From: Geothermobacter hydrogeniphilus | GTDB lineage: Bacteria; Desulfobacterota; Desulfuromonadia; Desulfuromonadales; Geothermobacteraceae | Reading direction: 5' to 3' | DNA: 64,000 nt | Assembly: GCF_002093115.1 (NCBI RefSeq) | Contig: NZ_NAAD01000008.1 | Location: 62,001-126,000 of the forward strand | Shown: one piece after another, positions 24,752 through 32,227 of the stretch | Layout of the letters: every line of letters begins with the position of its first letter | How positions within the stretch are numbered: the stretch's first letter is position 1 | The notes under the pieces: model-generated | Database searches by the model: none | What the model was told of the DNA's origin: nothing | What the model saw: the letters and a program-made list of their open reading frames with translations, nothing else | Position numbers and translations under genes: made by a program

Positions 24752-25197
24752 GCCGGGCTCTCCTCGCGCGGGTGCCAGAACGGACTGGTCTGCTTGCGTC
24801 CGCTGAGGACCCAGATCGCGCCGTGATGCAGGCGCAGCCGGTGCCACGGCAGGTCACGCGTGGCCGGGCCGTTGTAGACCTGGCCGCGGGGGCCGAATTC
24901 CGATCCATGGCAGGGGCAGTAAAACCCGCGCTCGTTGACGGTGACCAGGCAACCGAGGTGGGTGCATTCGAGGCTGATGGCGGCGATTTTTTTCGGTGAA
25001 ACCAGCAGGGCGACCTTCATCTGCGGCAGAGGCACTACCCCGTCGGGAGGTAGCTGGTCGATCGGCAGCAGACGCTGCCAGCGGGCTTCGGAGAATCGCC
25101 TGGCCCCGGACCAGATATCGAGCAGGACGGCGCCGCCGAACAGGCCGAGAAGCGCCAGCAGCCCCTTTAACAGCCTGCGTCTGATCAGATCACTCAT
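24748..25197 (-). CDS. Rieske iron-sulfur protein
   Basis: 149 residues. An N-terminal membrane anchor (about 9-27, preceded by RRR as in Tat-like signals) leads to a [2Fe-2S] domain with ligands in CTHLGC (78-83) and CPCHGSEF (94-101). The protein takes the first electron from quinol at cytochrome b and passes it to the c-type partner. It overlaps the genes on both sides by 4 bp, in the order cytochrome c, Rieske, cytochrome b, so the three are almost certainly made together. Confidence 0.94.
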   Translation of the reverse strand: MSDLIRRRLLKGLLALLGLFGGAVLLDIWSGARRFSEARWQRLLPIDQLPPDGVVPLPQMKVALLVSPKKIAAISLECTHLGCLVTVNERGFYCPCHGSEFGPRGQVYNGPATRDLPWHRLRLHHGAIWVLSGRKQTSPFWHPREESPA

Positions 25198-26825
25198 GGT
25201 TGTTCTCCCATGGACAGTCTGCGGACTTCGCGAAGCAAGGCCCAGATCTGTTGTTCATTCAGTTCGCCGAGCCAGGACGGCATGGCGGTGCCCGGTACGC
25301 CGTAGGTGATGGCTCTCAGCAGCTGGTTGTCACTGCGCGATACGAGGTAGCCGGTGTTGGTCAGGTTGCGTGGCGACGGTTGCAGCCGCAATCGCGCGGC
25401 GTCCGGACCGCGGCCGGTCCCGCTGCGACCGTGACAGCGGATGCAGTATTGTTGGAACAATTGTTGCCCGGCTGCCGCGGTGAGTGCGAATTCCGGCTTC
25501 GGCGGCAGTTCCGGCAGTCTCCGCTTGGCGTAGCGATCCCCGCCGATAAAGGCTTTGAACAGCAGGTTAAGCAACATTTCCCGCCGTTCGGGGGACAGCA
25601 GCCGGGCAAAGCCGGGCATCGAGGTTCCGGGTATCCCCTGCGCCAGACTCTGCTGCAGTTCCTTGTCGGATTTGTCGGCGAAAAAGTTGCGGTTGTTCGC
25701 AAAGGCCCGCGGCATCTGTGCCAGGTTGGCAGCGATCGGCCCCAGGCCGTTGCCGTCGGCGGCGTGACATCGCTGGCAGAGCAGCATGTACAGGTCGCGG
25801 CCCTCGGCGGCTTTGGCCAGGCGGGTCTGTTGAAGCCGATCGGCGTTTTGGCGCAATTCCTTTACCAGCAGGCGTTGTTCCGTGGCTGTCAGGCGGATCG
25901 CCGGCATGCGCGTGCCGCCGATCAGGGCTGTCGGATCGCCGGGGAAGTCGGCCAGGTATTTGTCGGTTCGCAGCAGCCCGCTGTAGCTCAGGTCCGGTCC
26001 GATACGGCCGTCGTCCCGGTTGTAACGATGGCAGGCGATGCAGCGTTTGCGCTGCAGGAGAGCCTGCCCCGGAGAAAGTTGTTCGCTGCCGGGGAACAGA
26101 TCGTCCGGTTGCAGCAGGCTCTTTTTCTGCAGTTGAGCCATGGGCGTCTGGAACAGTGGACGGGCGGTGCGGCTTTTCAGGAACAGGGCGATGTTGCGGG
26201 CCTGACGTTTCGATAACGGATAGCGCGGCATGGTCGAATTGACCGGCTCCCGGTCCGGATCGCGAATGGCGGTCACCAGTTGATCGATCCCCAGGTGGTC
26301 GCCGACGGCCGTCAGGTCGGGGGCGTAACGGCCGCTTTGTTGCAGCCCCGCAAGCGGATGGCAGCTGTCGCATCCTTTCTGCAGGTACAGGCGGTAGCCG
26401 TTCCAGGCTTTTTCAGCGCCGGCCAGGGGCTGCAGGGGATGGCAGCGGTAGCAGCTCGCCTGAATATCCTTTTTTTTCAGAATGGCGCGGGCGCCATTGC
26501 CCGGCAGCCCGTGGGAAACAACCAGGTCAAGCGCCATCCCCTCGCCGAGATGACAGCCGGTACAGCCCAGCTCCGCAGTTTCATGTGGTGCGATGTCGGG
26601 GTGCGGGCTGCCGGTTGCGGTGCTCCCTTCCGGGTGGCAGGAGGTGCAGTGTTCACGTACCGGGGTGCCGCCGAGATTGATTGTGACATCGGCAATGTCG
26701 CCGTCGAGCGGCCAGGGGTTGTGGCTGATCCCCATAAACAGAATGGTTCCCAGCACAGCGAGAGCCGCGGCCAGCGCCGCGATGTAGAGTGGGGTGACCC
26801 AGCGTGGAGGAGACGGTTGATTCAT
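25194..26825 (-). CDS. Heptahaem c-type cytochrome of the bc complex
   Basis: 543 residues with an N-terminal membrane anchor (about 11-33) and seven CxxCH haem motifs beginning at residues 60, 88, 125, 152, 262, 350 and 461. The first four are close together like a NapC/NrfH or tetrahaem fold. The last three look like separate mono-haem cytochrome c domains, each with an MP segment for the sixth ligand (TMPRY, RMPAI, SMPGF, AMPSW). It would replace cytochrome c1/f and carry electrons onward to periplasmic carriers. The ATG at 26823-26825 is used; a TTG three codons upstream is possible. No clear ribosome site is visible. Confidence 0.9.
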   Translation of the reverse strand: MNQPSPPRWVTPLYIAALAAALAVLGTILFMGISHNPWPLDGDIADVTINLGGTPVREHCTSCHPEGSTATGSPHPDIAPHETAELGCTGCHLGEGMALDLVVSHGLPGNGARAILKKKDIQASCYRCHPLQPLAGAEKAWNGYRLYLQKGCDSCHPLAGLQQSGRYAPDLTAVGDHLGIDQLVTAIRDPDREPVNSTMPRYPLSKRQARNIALFLKSRTARPLFQTPMAQLQKKSLLQPDDLFPGSEQLSPGQALLQRKRCIACHRYNRDDGRIGPDLSYSGLLRTDKYLADFPGDPTALIGGTRMPAIRLTATEQRLLVKELRQNADRLQQTRLAKAAEGRDLYMLLCQRCHAADGNGLGPIAANLAQMPRAFANNRNFFADKSDKELQQSLAQGIPGTSMPGFARLLSPERREMLLNLLFKAFIGGDRYAKRRLPELPPKPEFALTAAAGQQLFQQYCIRCHGRSGTGRGPDAARLRLQPSPRNLTNTGYLVSRSDNQLLRAITYGVPGTAMPSWLGELNEQQIWALLREVRRLSMGEQP

Positions 26826-26871
26826 GATCGCCAAATAGGTTCAGCTTTTATGCCAGCATCAATGTTCACAA

Positions 26872-26899
26872 AATATACAAGAATTTCCTGTAATTACAA
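26872..26899 (-). promoter_or_regulatory. Candidate promoter of the bc-complex operon
   Basis: On the minus strand, TTGTAA (26899-26894), a 16-base spacer and TATATT (26877-26872), about 45 bases before the cytochrome start, in an AT-rich patch. Confidence 0.5.
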
Positions 26900-27149
26900 T
26901 GGATTGTGTGATGGTAGGGTTTTGTTTCGCCCTCATGCTCTCAAATTCGCGCAACGAGCCATGTAGAGTATTCTTCACTTTGCTGTCGAATATTCAGCAA
27001 ATCCGCTTCCGGGAGTTCTCTCCGGGGGTTCCGAAGTTGATCTGAAGCTCGTAAAAACAGCAGGTTCTTTCTGTCGGAGAGGGTTGGCACGGGATGTGAT
27101 AAGGCTCCCCCTGAGTTTTGTTGAACGAATCCTTGCGAAGGGGTGGTCC
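26900..27149. other. AT-rich divergent spacer between bc complex and metal operon
   Basis: No gene was found. The left part is lower in GC than its surroundings. No clear promoter for the rightward metal operon was identified, although transcription must start in or near here if the operon is read as a unit. Confidence 0.45.
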
Positions 27150-28034
27150 ATGAGCATGAAACGACGTTACCTGATCTATCTTGTCCTGCCGCTGGTTCTG
27201 GTGGCTGTTGCCGCCGGCTGGTGGTTGAAACCGGCCGGTTTCAACCGGGCCGAGGCGGCGCTGGCGGAATTCAGCGTGGAAAAACTTTCCTGCGGTTCCT
27301 GTGTGCAGAAAATCAACGAGGCCCTGCAGCCGGTTGCCGGAATCGGGACGATCGAGGTCAGCGTGACCAGCGGCCGCAGTCGGGTGGAGTTTGATCCCTC
27401 TCGAACCAGCAGTGCCGAAATCGGCCGGTTGATCACCGAGGCCGGATATCCGGCCCGATTGAGGACCGAACTGAGCCCGGCGGAATATGCCGGTCTGCGC
27501 CAGGAGCAGACCCGCCTGGGAGCCAAGTACGTTGCCAGAGTCGGTTCGCGGCTGGTGGCGCGTGATGACTTCGAGCAGGCGTTGAAGCTCCGGCTTGGAG
27601 ATCGCGAGGCGTCCCCCGCGCTGCTTGAGCAGCTGCGTCGGCAGCTCTGGGAAGAACTGCAGCAACGTGAAATCCTGCTGGCCGCCGCCGAGAGCAGTGG
27701 GGTCGTGGTGCAGCCGGGTGAGGTCGATGTGCGTCTCGAAAAACTGCGCCAGGGACACGACGATCTGGACCAGCTGGTGACCAGGCGTTTCGGCAGCATG
27801 GAAGCATTCCGTCGCCAACTGCGCAACGACATGACGATTGAAAAACTGATGGCGACAAAAGTCCCGGCTGACATTGCCGATCCGGCGCAACGGCAGCTGC
27901 GGCTGCAGCAATGGTACGGCGACCTGGTGCAGCGGACCGAGGTGGTTATTTTCGATCCCCAGCTCAAGCGTGTCACCGCCGGCGGCGGTGACTGCGGCAG
28001 TGGCGGTGGTGGTAGTGGTGGCTGCTGCGGCTGA
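27150..28034 (+). CDS. Membrane-anchored HMA domain fused to SurA-like chaperone domain, Gly/Cys tail
   Basis: 294 residues. One N-terminal span (about 7-25) puts the rest in the periplasm. An HMA-type metal-binding domain follows (about 38-105) with CxxC in KLSCGSCVQKI. Then comes a helical region (about 125-270) like the N-terminal chaperone part of SurA/PpiD (YVARVGSRLVARDDFEQALK, LWEELQQREILLAAAE). The last 16 residues are a Gly/Cys tail with three Cys (GGGDCGSGGGGSGGCCG). It opens the 12-kb metal operon. I infer a periplasmic copper or other soft-metal carrier-chaperone; no experimentally known homologue is recalled. The start at 27150 has AAGGGG upstream; an ATG two codons later is possible. 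Confidence 0.75.
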   Translation: MSMKRRYLIYLVLPLVLVAVAAGWWLKPAGFNRAEAALAEFSVEKLSCGSCVQKINEALQPVAGIGTIEVSVTSGRSRVEFDPSRTSSAEIGRLITEAGYPARLRTELSPAEYAGLRQEQTRLGAKYVARVGSRLVARDDFEQALKLRLGDREASPALLEQLRRQLWEELQQREILLAAAESSGVVVQPGEVDVRLEKLRQGHDDLDQLVTRRFGSMEAFRRQLRNDMTIEKLMATKVPADIADPAQRQLRLQQWYGDLVQRTEVVIFDPQLKRVTAGGGDCGSGGGGSGGCCG

Positions 28035-28076
28035 CCCCCGATTCAGACCTGAACCAAAGACAAGGAGTTTGTAGAG

Positions 28077-28589
28077 ATGTCCGATCGTCAAACCAAACGT
28101 GACCAGTTCAAGAACGAAGAAAAGAAGTCGGCCGGAAAGTTGCTGCTGCCGGGGGTTCTGGCCCTGCTGGCGATTGTCACCGGTGCCGCCTGGTTGCTGC
28201 TCGGCTCCGGCGGGACTGCCGGAGCGCGGACCGTAACCGCTGCTGAAGATGGTGTCATCCGCCTTGCGGCGAGTGATTTCGATGGCGGCCGGGCGCAGTT
28301 CTTCCGTTACGAAAGCCGGCGCGGCCCGATCACTTTTTTCGTGGTCAGGAGCCAGGATGGGGTTATTCGTGCCGCTTTTGATGCCTGCGACGTCTGCTAC
28401 AAGGAGAAGAAAGGCTACCGGCAGGAAGGGGACGCCATGATCTGCAACAACTGTGGACAGTCGTTCCCCTCCAACATGGTCAATATCGTCAAGGGGGGCT
28501 GCAACCCGTCTCCCCTGTCGCGGCAACTGGCCGGTGGGCAGGTCCTGATCCAGGTTGCCGCCCTGGAGCAGGGAGCCAGGTATTTTTAA
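28077..28589 (+). CDS. DUF2318 (FtrD-like) membrane-anchored metal/Fe-S protein
   Basis: 170 residues with one N-terminal span (about 22-43). The periplasmic part holds the DUF2318 core: ITFFVVRSQDGVIRAAFDAC, then DVCYKEKKGY, ICNNCGQSFP and KGGCNPSPL, giving two CxxC pairs plus a further Cys. In FtrABCD and P19-type iron uptake systems proteins of this family are encoded with FtsX-like permeases, an ATPase and thioredoxin-like proteins, as here. It starts 42 bp after the HMA fusion gene with AAGGAG upstream. The metal or cofactor bound is not settled by sequence. Confidence 0.86.
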   Translation: MSDRQTKRDQFKNEEKKSAGKLLLPGVLALLAIVTGAAWLLLGSGGTAGARTVTAAEDGVIRLAASDFDGGRAQFFRYESRRGPITFFVVRSQDGVIRAAFDACDVCYKEKKGYRQEGDAMICNNCGQSFPSNMVNIVKGGCNPSPLSRQLAGGQVLIQVAALEQGARYF

Positions 28590-28672
28590 CGGCATGAGAC
28601 ATCAATATGGCGCCAAGAAGAGTGGGCGCCCTGATGACAGGACGTCAGTGTCCAGATTTAAAGGCTTGAATT

Positions 28673-29830
28673 ATGCGTCTTGAAACAATCACGTTCAACA
28701 ACCTGAAACGCCGTAAGGGGCGGGCGATCTTCCTGCTGACCGGATTGCTGATCGGGGTGGCGACGGTGGTCGCGCTGTTGTCGCTGACCAATGCCCTGGC
28801 CGAGCGTGCCCGGAATGAGTTGGAGAGCTTCGGCGCCAATATCCTGATCACGCCGCGCAGTGATCAGCTGGCGCTCAGCTACGGCGGCATCACCCTCGGT
28901 GGTGTTTCCCTGACGGCCCATGAAATCGCCGAGGATTCCCTGGCTGCGATCGGTACCATCCCCAATAACCGTAACGTGGCGGCGGTTGCGCCCAAGGTGC
29001 TTGGCGCGGTCGAGGTCGCCGGAGGACGTGCCCTGCTGATGGGGGTTGATCCAGAGGTCGAGTTCGGTTTGAAAAAATGGTGGCAGTTGATGGGCAGCCG
29101 CCCTGAGGCGGATGACCAGCTGGTTCTCGGCAGCGCTGCGGCGGCCCGGCTCGGTCTGGCCATCGGTGACACCCTGGATGTTTCGGGGAAGCGGTTTCGG
29201 ATCAGCGGCGTGCTGCAGCAGACCGGCAGTCAGGATGATCAGCTGCTGATCGCCCGGCTTCCGGCTGCCCAGCGGCTGCTCGGCAAGCCGGGACAGGTTT
29301 CGCTGGTCGAGGTTGCCGCCCTCTGCGCCAACTGTCCGATCAGCGATATGGTCAACCAGATCAGCCGGGCCCTGCCGGATGTTGAAGTACAGGCGGTACA
29401 GCAGGTGGTCAAGACCCGGATGCACGCCATCTCCCAGTTTCGTATTTTCGCCTGGGGGGTTGCCGGTGTGGTGATCCTGGTCGGCGCCCTGCTGGTGTTT
29501 GTCACCATGATGGGATCGGTCAGTGAACGTACCCGGGAAATCGGCATTTTCCGTGCCATCGGCTACCGGCGCAGTCATGTGCTGCGGCTGGTGCTGGTCG
29601 AGGCCGGCCTGGTCAGTGCTTTTGCCGGTCTGTTCGGTTACCTGGCCGGGGTCGGCGTAGCTGTCGGCGCTCTGCCGCTGCTCGGCGACGGTAAGGCGCT
29701 CTGGCATTTCGATCCGCTGCTTGCCGCGTCGGCGTTGATCGCGGCCGTGGTCGTCGGACTGCTGGCCGCCCTGCAGCCGGCGCTGCGCGCCAGCCGCCTG
29801 GAACCAAGCGACGCGCTGCGGGCACTCTGA
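28673..29830 (+). CDS. FtsX/MacB-like ABC transporter permease
   Basis: 385 residues with the four-span MacB/FtsX plan: one span near 20-40, a large periplasmic domain, then three spans (about 260-285, 305-330 and 350-375). The N-terminus LETITFNNLKRRKGRA and the intracellular loop SERTREIGIFRAIGYRR are typical. An extracytoplasmic Cys pair, LCANCPISDMV (about 222-232), is unusual for LolCE or MacB and fits the permeases found with DUF2318 proteins. It probably transmits ATPase motion to periplasmic partners rather than moving solute through a channel. Only one permease gene is present, so a homodimer is expected. Confidence 0.87.
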   Translation: MRLETITFNNLKRRKGRAIFLLTGLLIGVATVVALLSLTNALAERARNELESFGANILITPRSDQLALSYGGITLGGVSLTAHEIAEDSLAAIGTIPNNRNVAAVAPKVLGAVEVAGGRALLMGVDPEVEFGLKKWWQLMGSRPEADDQLVLGSAAAARLGLAIGDTLDVSGKRFRISGVLQQTGSQDDQLLIARLPAAQRLLGKPGQVSLVEVAALCANCPISDMVNQISRALPDVEVQAVQQVVKTRMHAISQFRIFAWGVAGVVILVGALLVFVTMMGSVSERTREIGIFRAIGYRRSHVLRLVLVEAGLVSAFAGLFGYLAGVGVAVGALPLLGDGKALWHFDPLLAASALIAAVVVGLLAALQPALRASRLEPSDALRAL

Positions 29831-29850
29831 CCAACCCGAAAGGAACCGAT

Positions 29851-30561
29851 ATGGCTCTCATCCGGATCAGTGAACTGACCAAACATTTTGTCAATGGCGC
29901 CGATTGCGTCTCCGCCCTGCATGGACTCGACCTGGCGATCGAGGAAGGAACCTTCCTTGGTGTGATGGGGCCCTCCGGTTCGGGCAAGAGTACGCTGCTC
30001 GGACTGCTTGGCGGCCTCACCCGGCCGAGTGCCGGCAAGGTGGAGATCGACGGCATCGATCTTTATCGCCTGTCGAATGAGAAACGCGCTGATTTCCGCC
30101 GGGAATACCTCGGTTTCGTTTTCCAGAGTCACAACCTGGTTCCCTACCTGACCGCCCTGGAAAACGTCATGCTGCCGTTGGCGGTCAGTCGGCTGAAGGA
30201 CGCCGAGAAGAAGCGCTTCGCGGCCGAAGTCCTGGAGCGGGTCGGCCTCAAGGACCGGCTGCTGCACCTGCCGCAACAGCTCTCCGGCGGTGAACAGGAG
30301 CGGGTCGCCATCGCCCGGGCGCTGGTCAACAAGCCGCCGCTGATCCTGGCGGACGAGCCCACCGGCAGCCTGGACTCGGCCACCAGCCGGCAGGTGATGG
30401 AACTGTTCAGCGAACTGCATCGTGAGGGGCAGACCATTGTCATGGTCACCCACAACCGGGACAACCTGGACTGGTTCGACCGCACAATCTTTCTGCGTGA
30501 TGGACAGATCGTCGAGGAAATCAACCAGCGGCCGGAAACACCGGCGCGGGAGTGCGCATGA
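29851..30561 (+). CDS. LolD/MacB-type ABC transporter ATPase
   Basis: 236 residues. Walker [10 protein letters not shown], signature [15 protein letters not shown], Walker [14 protein letters not shown] and H-loop MVTHN are all intact. The LolD/MacB family pairs with FtsX-type permeases such as the one 20 bp upstream. It lies inside the metal operon and overlaps the next small gene by 4 bp (ATGA). Together with the permease and DUF2318 protein it would form a mechanotransmission complex on the periplasmic side. Substrate not predictable from the ATPase. Confidence 0.92.
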   Translation: MALIRISELTKHFVNGADCVSALHGLDLAIEEGTFLGVMGPSGSGKSTLLGLLGGLTRPSAGKVEIDGIDLYRLSNEKRADFRREYLGFVFQSHNLVPYLTALENVMLPLAVSRLKDAEKKRFAAEVLERVGLKDRLLHLPQQLSGGEQERVAIARALVNKPPLILADEPTGSLDSATSRQVMELFSELHREGQTIVMVTHNRDNLDWFDRTIFLRDGQIVEEINQRPETPARECA

Positions 30562-30815
30562 TCCTCTTCTTTTTCATCAGCCTGGCGTTTCTGACCTGGT
30601 TGATCTGCCGGGAGCTTGAACGGCGAACCGTTCAGCCGTCTCTGCCGGGTGGTCGTTGCGGTGACTGCGGCGGCGAGATTCAGTCCGACTGGCTGATCTG
30701 CCCGCGTTGTCGCAACCTGGTGCAGCAGCATTGTCCGGCCTGCGGCGAGGCCCATGCCTGCAGTGACGCCTACTGTCCCTGGTGCGGGGATGCGGTGCGG
30801 GAGAAGGCGGCATGA
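30558..30815 (+). CDS. Small membrane-anchored zinc-ribbon protein (four CxxC)
   Basis: 85 residues: one N-terminal span (about 1-18), then four CxxC pairs (CGDC, CPRC, CPAC, CPWC) forming two zinc-ribbon-like knuckles. No enzyme motif is present. The N-terminus points the ribbon either to the cytoplasm or periplasm; few positive residues on either side decide it. The ATG at 30558 overlaps the ATPase stop (ATGA) and has GGGAG six bases upstream; a GTG two codons earlier is possible. It could bind a metal or scaffold the ABC complex. Unrecognised beyond the ribbon. Confidence 0.7.
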   Translation: MILFFFISLAFLTWLICRELERRTVQPSLPGGRCGDCGGEIQSDWLICPRCRNLVQQHCPACGEAHACSDAYCPWCGDAVREKAA

Positions 30816-31117
30816 AATCGCGGCGGTTGTTCGGGCGCGAAACCCTCTGGATCGGGTTCTGGCTGGTTGCCGGAGGCGTGGCGGTAGTGGCCTACAACAC
30901 CTGGTTGCTCTGCTGCGGAGTCTGCTCGGTCGACAACCTGCTGACCCTCGGCTGGCCGGGCTGGATATTGTTGGTCGCCAATCTTGCGGCGGCCTTCATT
31001 TATGTTATCGTAAGAAGGCTTAACTTTCTGGAATCGCAGGTCGATACGTGTTTCTGTGGTTGTCAGTTGCAGCCTGGATGGCGGCATTGCCCGCGTTGTG
31101 GAAAGGATCGAAAATGA
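30812..31117 (+). CDS. Two-span membrane protein with C-terminal zinc ribbon
   Basis: 101 residues. Two spans (about 13-33, containing a CCGVC cluster just after, and 45-68) lead to a C-terminal [18 protein letters not shown] ribbon with two Cys pairs. It overlaps both neighbours by 4 bp. The paired arrangement with the preceding zinc-ribbon gene, between an ABC ATPase and a cytochrome c, is unusual. Function unknown; a metal relay or assembly factor is a guess based on Cys content and context. Confidence 0.65.
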   Translation: MKSRRLFGRETLWIGFWLVAGGVAVVAYNTWLLCCGVCSVDNLLTLGWPGWILLVANLAAAFIYVIVRRLNFLESQVDTCFCGCQLQPGWRHCPRCGKDRK

Positions 31118-31572
31118 AATTTCTCTGGCTCTCCCTGTTGCTGCTGACCGCCGTCCCGGCTTTCGGGCATGAAGATCATCCCGGCGGTGACCACATGGCG
31201 GGTATGCAGGCGATCAAGGACAAGGTTCCCGCCGAGTACCGGGTCATGGATCGTTCGCCGGTTACGCCGACGGCGGAGTCTCTGGCCCGTGGTGCCTCAT
31301 TGTTCGCTCAGAACTGTGCTGTCTGCCACGGTCCGGAAGGACGCGGCGACGGTCCCGCCGCGGCGTCGATGCGGACCCGGCCGGCCAATTTTCATGATGC
31401 TCATCACAGCGGCTTCTACAGCCCGGGGGAGAAGTACTGGATCATCAGCAACGGCCTGAAGAGCAGCGGCATGCCGGCCTACGGCGACCGGCTGACCCCG
31501 CGACAGCTCTGGGATCTGGTCAACCATGTTCTGTCCCTGCCGCAGAAGGGCATGGATGACCTCTTCAACTAG
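31114..31572 (+). CDS. Periplasmic mono-haem cytochrome c
   Basis: 152 residues with a signal peptide ([18 protein letters not shown]), a short His-rich N-terminus (HEDHPGGDHM), one CxxCH motif (NCAVCHGPEGRGDGP, about residues 65-79) and downstream Met candidates (GLKSSGMPAYGDRLT) for the sixth haem ligand. This is the c-type cytochrome layout of small diffusible or complex-bound electron carriers. It overlaps the preceding membrane gene by 4 bp, placing redox chemistry inside the metal operon. It may oxidise or reduce metal or feed electrons to the DUF2318 protein; that is inference. A repeat element starts one base after its stop. Confidence 0.88.
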   Translation: MKFLWLSLLLLTAVPAFGHEDHPGGDHMAGMQAIKDKVPAEYRVMDRSPVTPTAESLARGASLFAQNCAVCHGPEGRGDGPAAASMRTRPANFHDAHHSGFYSPGEKYWIISNGLKSSGMPAYGDRLTPRQLWDLVNHVLSLPQKGMDDLFN

Positions 31573-31573
31573 G

Positions 31574-31706
31574 CTGATGAAGAACGCCCATCTGCTGCCT
31601 CTTTCCCCCGAATCAACGACGTACCTTCCGGTACGCCTTATTCCGCGGGGGGGCGGACGCCTTGCACCTGGACATTTTTGCACAGCCTTGGGAACGCGAC
31701 TTTTTT
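31574..31706. repeat. Dispersed intergenic repeat, family B, reverse copy 2
   Basis: Starts one base after the cytochrome stop, inside the metal operon. It shares GTACCTTCCGGTACGCCTTA and ACATTTTTGC blocks with 7941-8073. Its right end runs into the apparent 5' end of the thioredoxin-like gene. Confidence 0.85.
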
Positions 31707-32227
31707 CCTCACGTTCTGCCGGGTCACGATGGAAGACGTTCCTGCTCGCGCTGCTGTTGCTGGTTCCGGCGGTTTCGGCCGCGGCTTTTCAGCCCGGCGA
31801 GGTGGCCCCGGATTTCACCCTCAAGGATCTTGCCGGGCGGGATGTTTCCCTGGCCGATTACCGCGGACAGCTGGTGGTTCTTGATCTCGGCACCACCTGG
31901 TGCCCCGGGTGTCGCTACCAGAACCGGGAACTGGCCAAAATCGATGACATATTTGCCGATAACCAGGTCCGGATTCTTGAGATCTTCATGCGGGAGACGG
32001 TCGAAACGGTGCGTGGTTTCCTCAAGAGTCTCGATCTTTCGGAGGCCAATGCCCTGCTTGATGACGGTAGTGTGCAGAAGGGCTACAACGTTTACCTGAT
32101 TCCGCGCGTGCTGATTATTGACGGCAAGGGCAGGGTCAGGTTTGACGCCGGGTTGACCGGAGCTGACGAAATTGAAACAAAGATCCGCACCTTGCTGGCG
32201 GAGTCCAAGGAGGTTAAAGAACCATGA
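31688..32227 (+). CDS. TlpA/ResA-like thioredoxin-fold protein (start uncertain)
   Basis: 179 residues from a TTG at 31688, within the end of the repeat. A signal-like stretch (KTFLLALLLLVPAVSA), the redoxin segment GEVAPDFTLKDLAGRDVSL and the active-site pair in TWCPGCRYQ are clear. P19/FtrD-type iron systems also encode such thioredoxins. The start is abnormal. An out-of-frame ATG at 31729 followed by GAAGACGTT would give the natural start MKTFLLALLLL if one G (31731-31732) were absent. Either a 1-bp insertion has displaced the start, or the TTG is used. The body is intact and overlaps tolC by 4 bp. Confidence 0.75.
   Translation: MGTRLFSSRSAGSRWKTFLLALLLLVPAVSAAAFQPGEVAPDFTLKDLAGRDVSLADYRGQLVVLDLGTTWCPGCRYQNRELAKIDDIFADNQVRILEIFMRETVETVRGFLKSLDLSEANALLDDGSVQKGYNVYLIPRVLIIDGKGRVRFDAGLTGADEIETKIRTLLAESKEVKEP

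Noticed and set aside
27084-27100. Sigma54-like site TTGGCACGGGATGTGAT upstream of the metal operon
   Set aside because: The -24 GG is present but the required -12 GC is not at the correct spacing.
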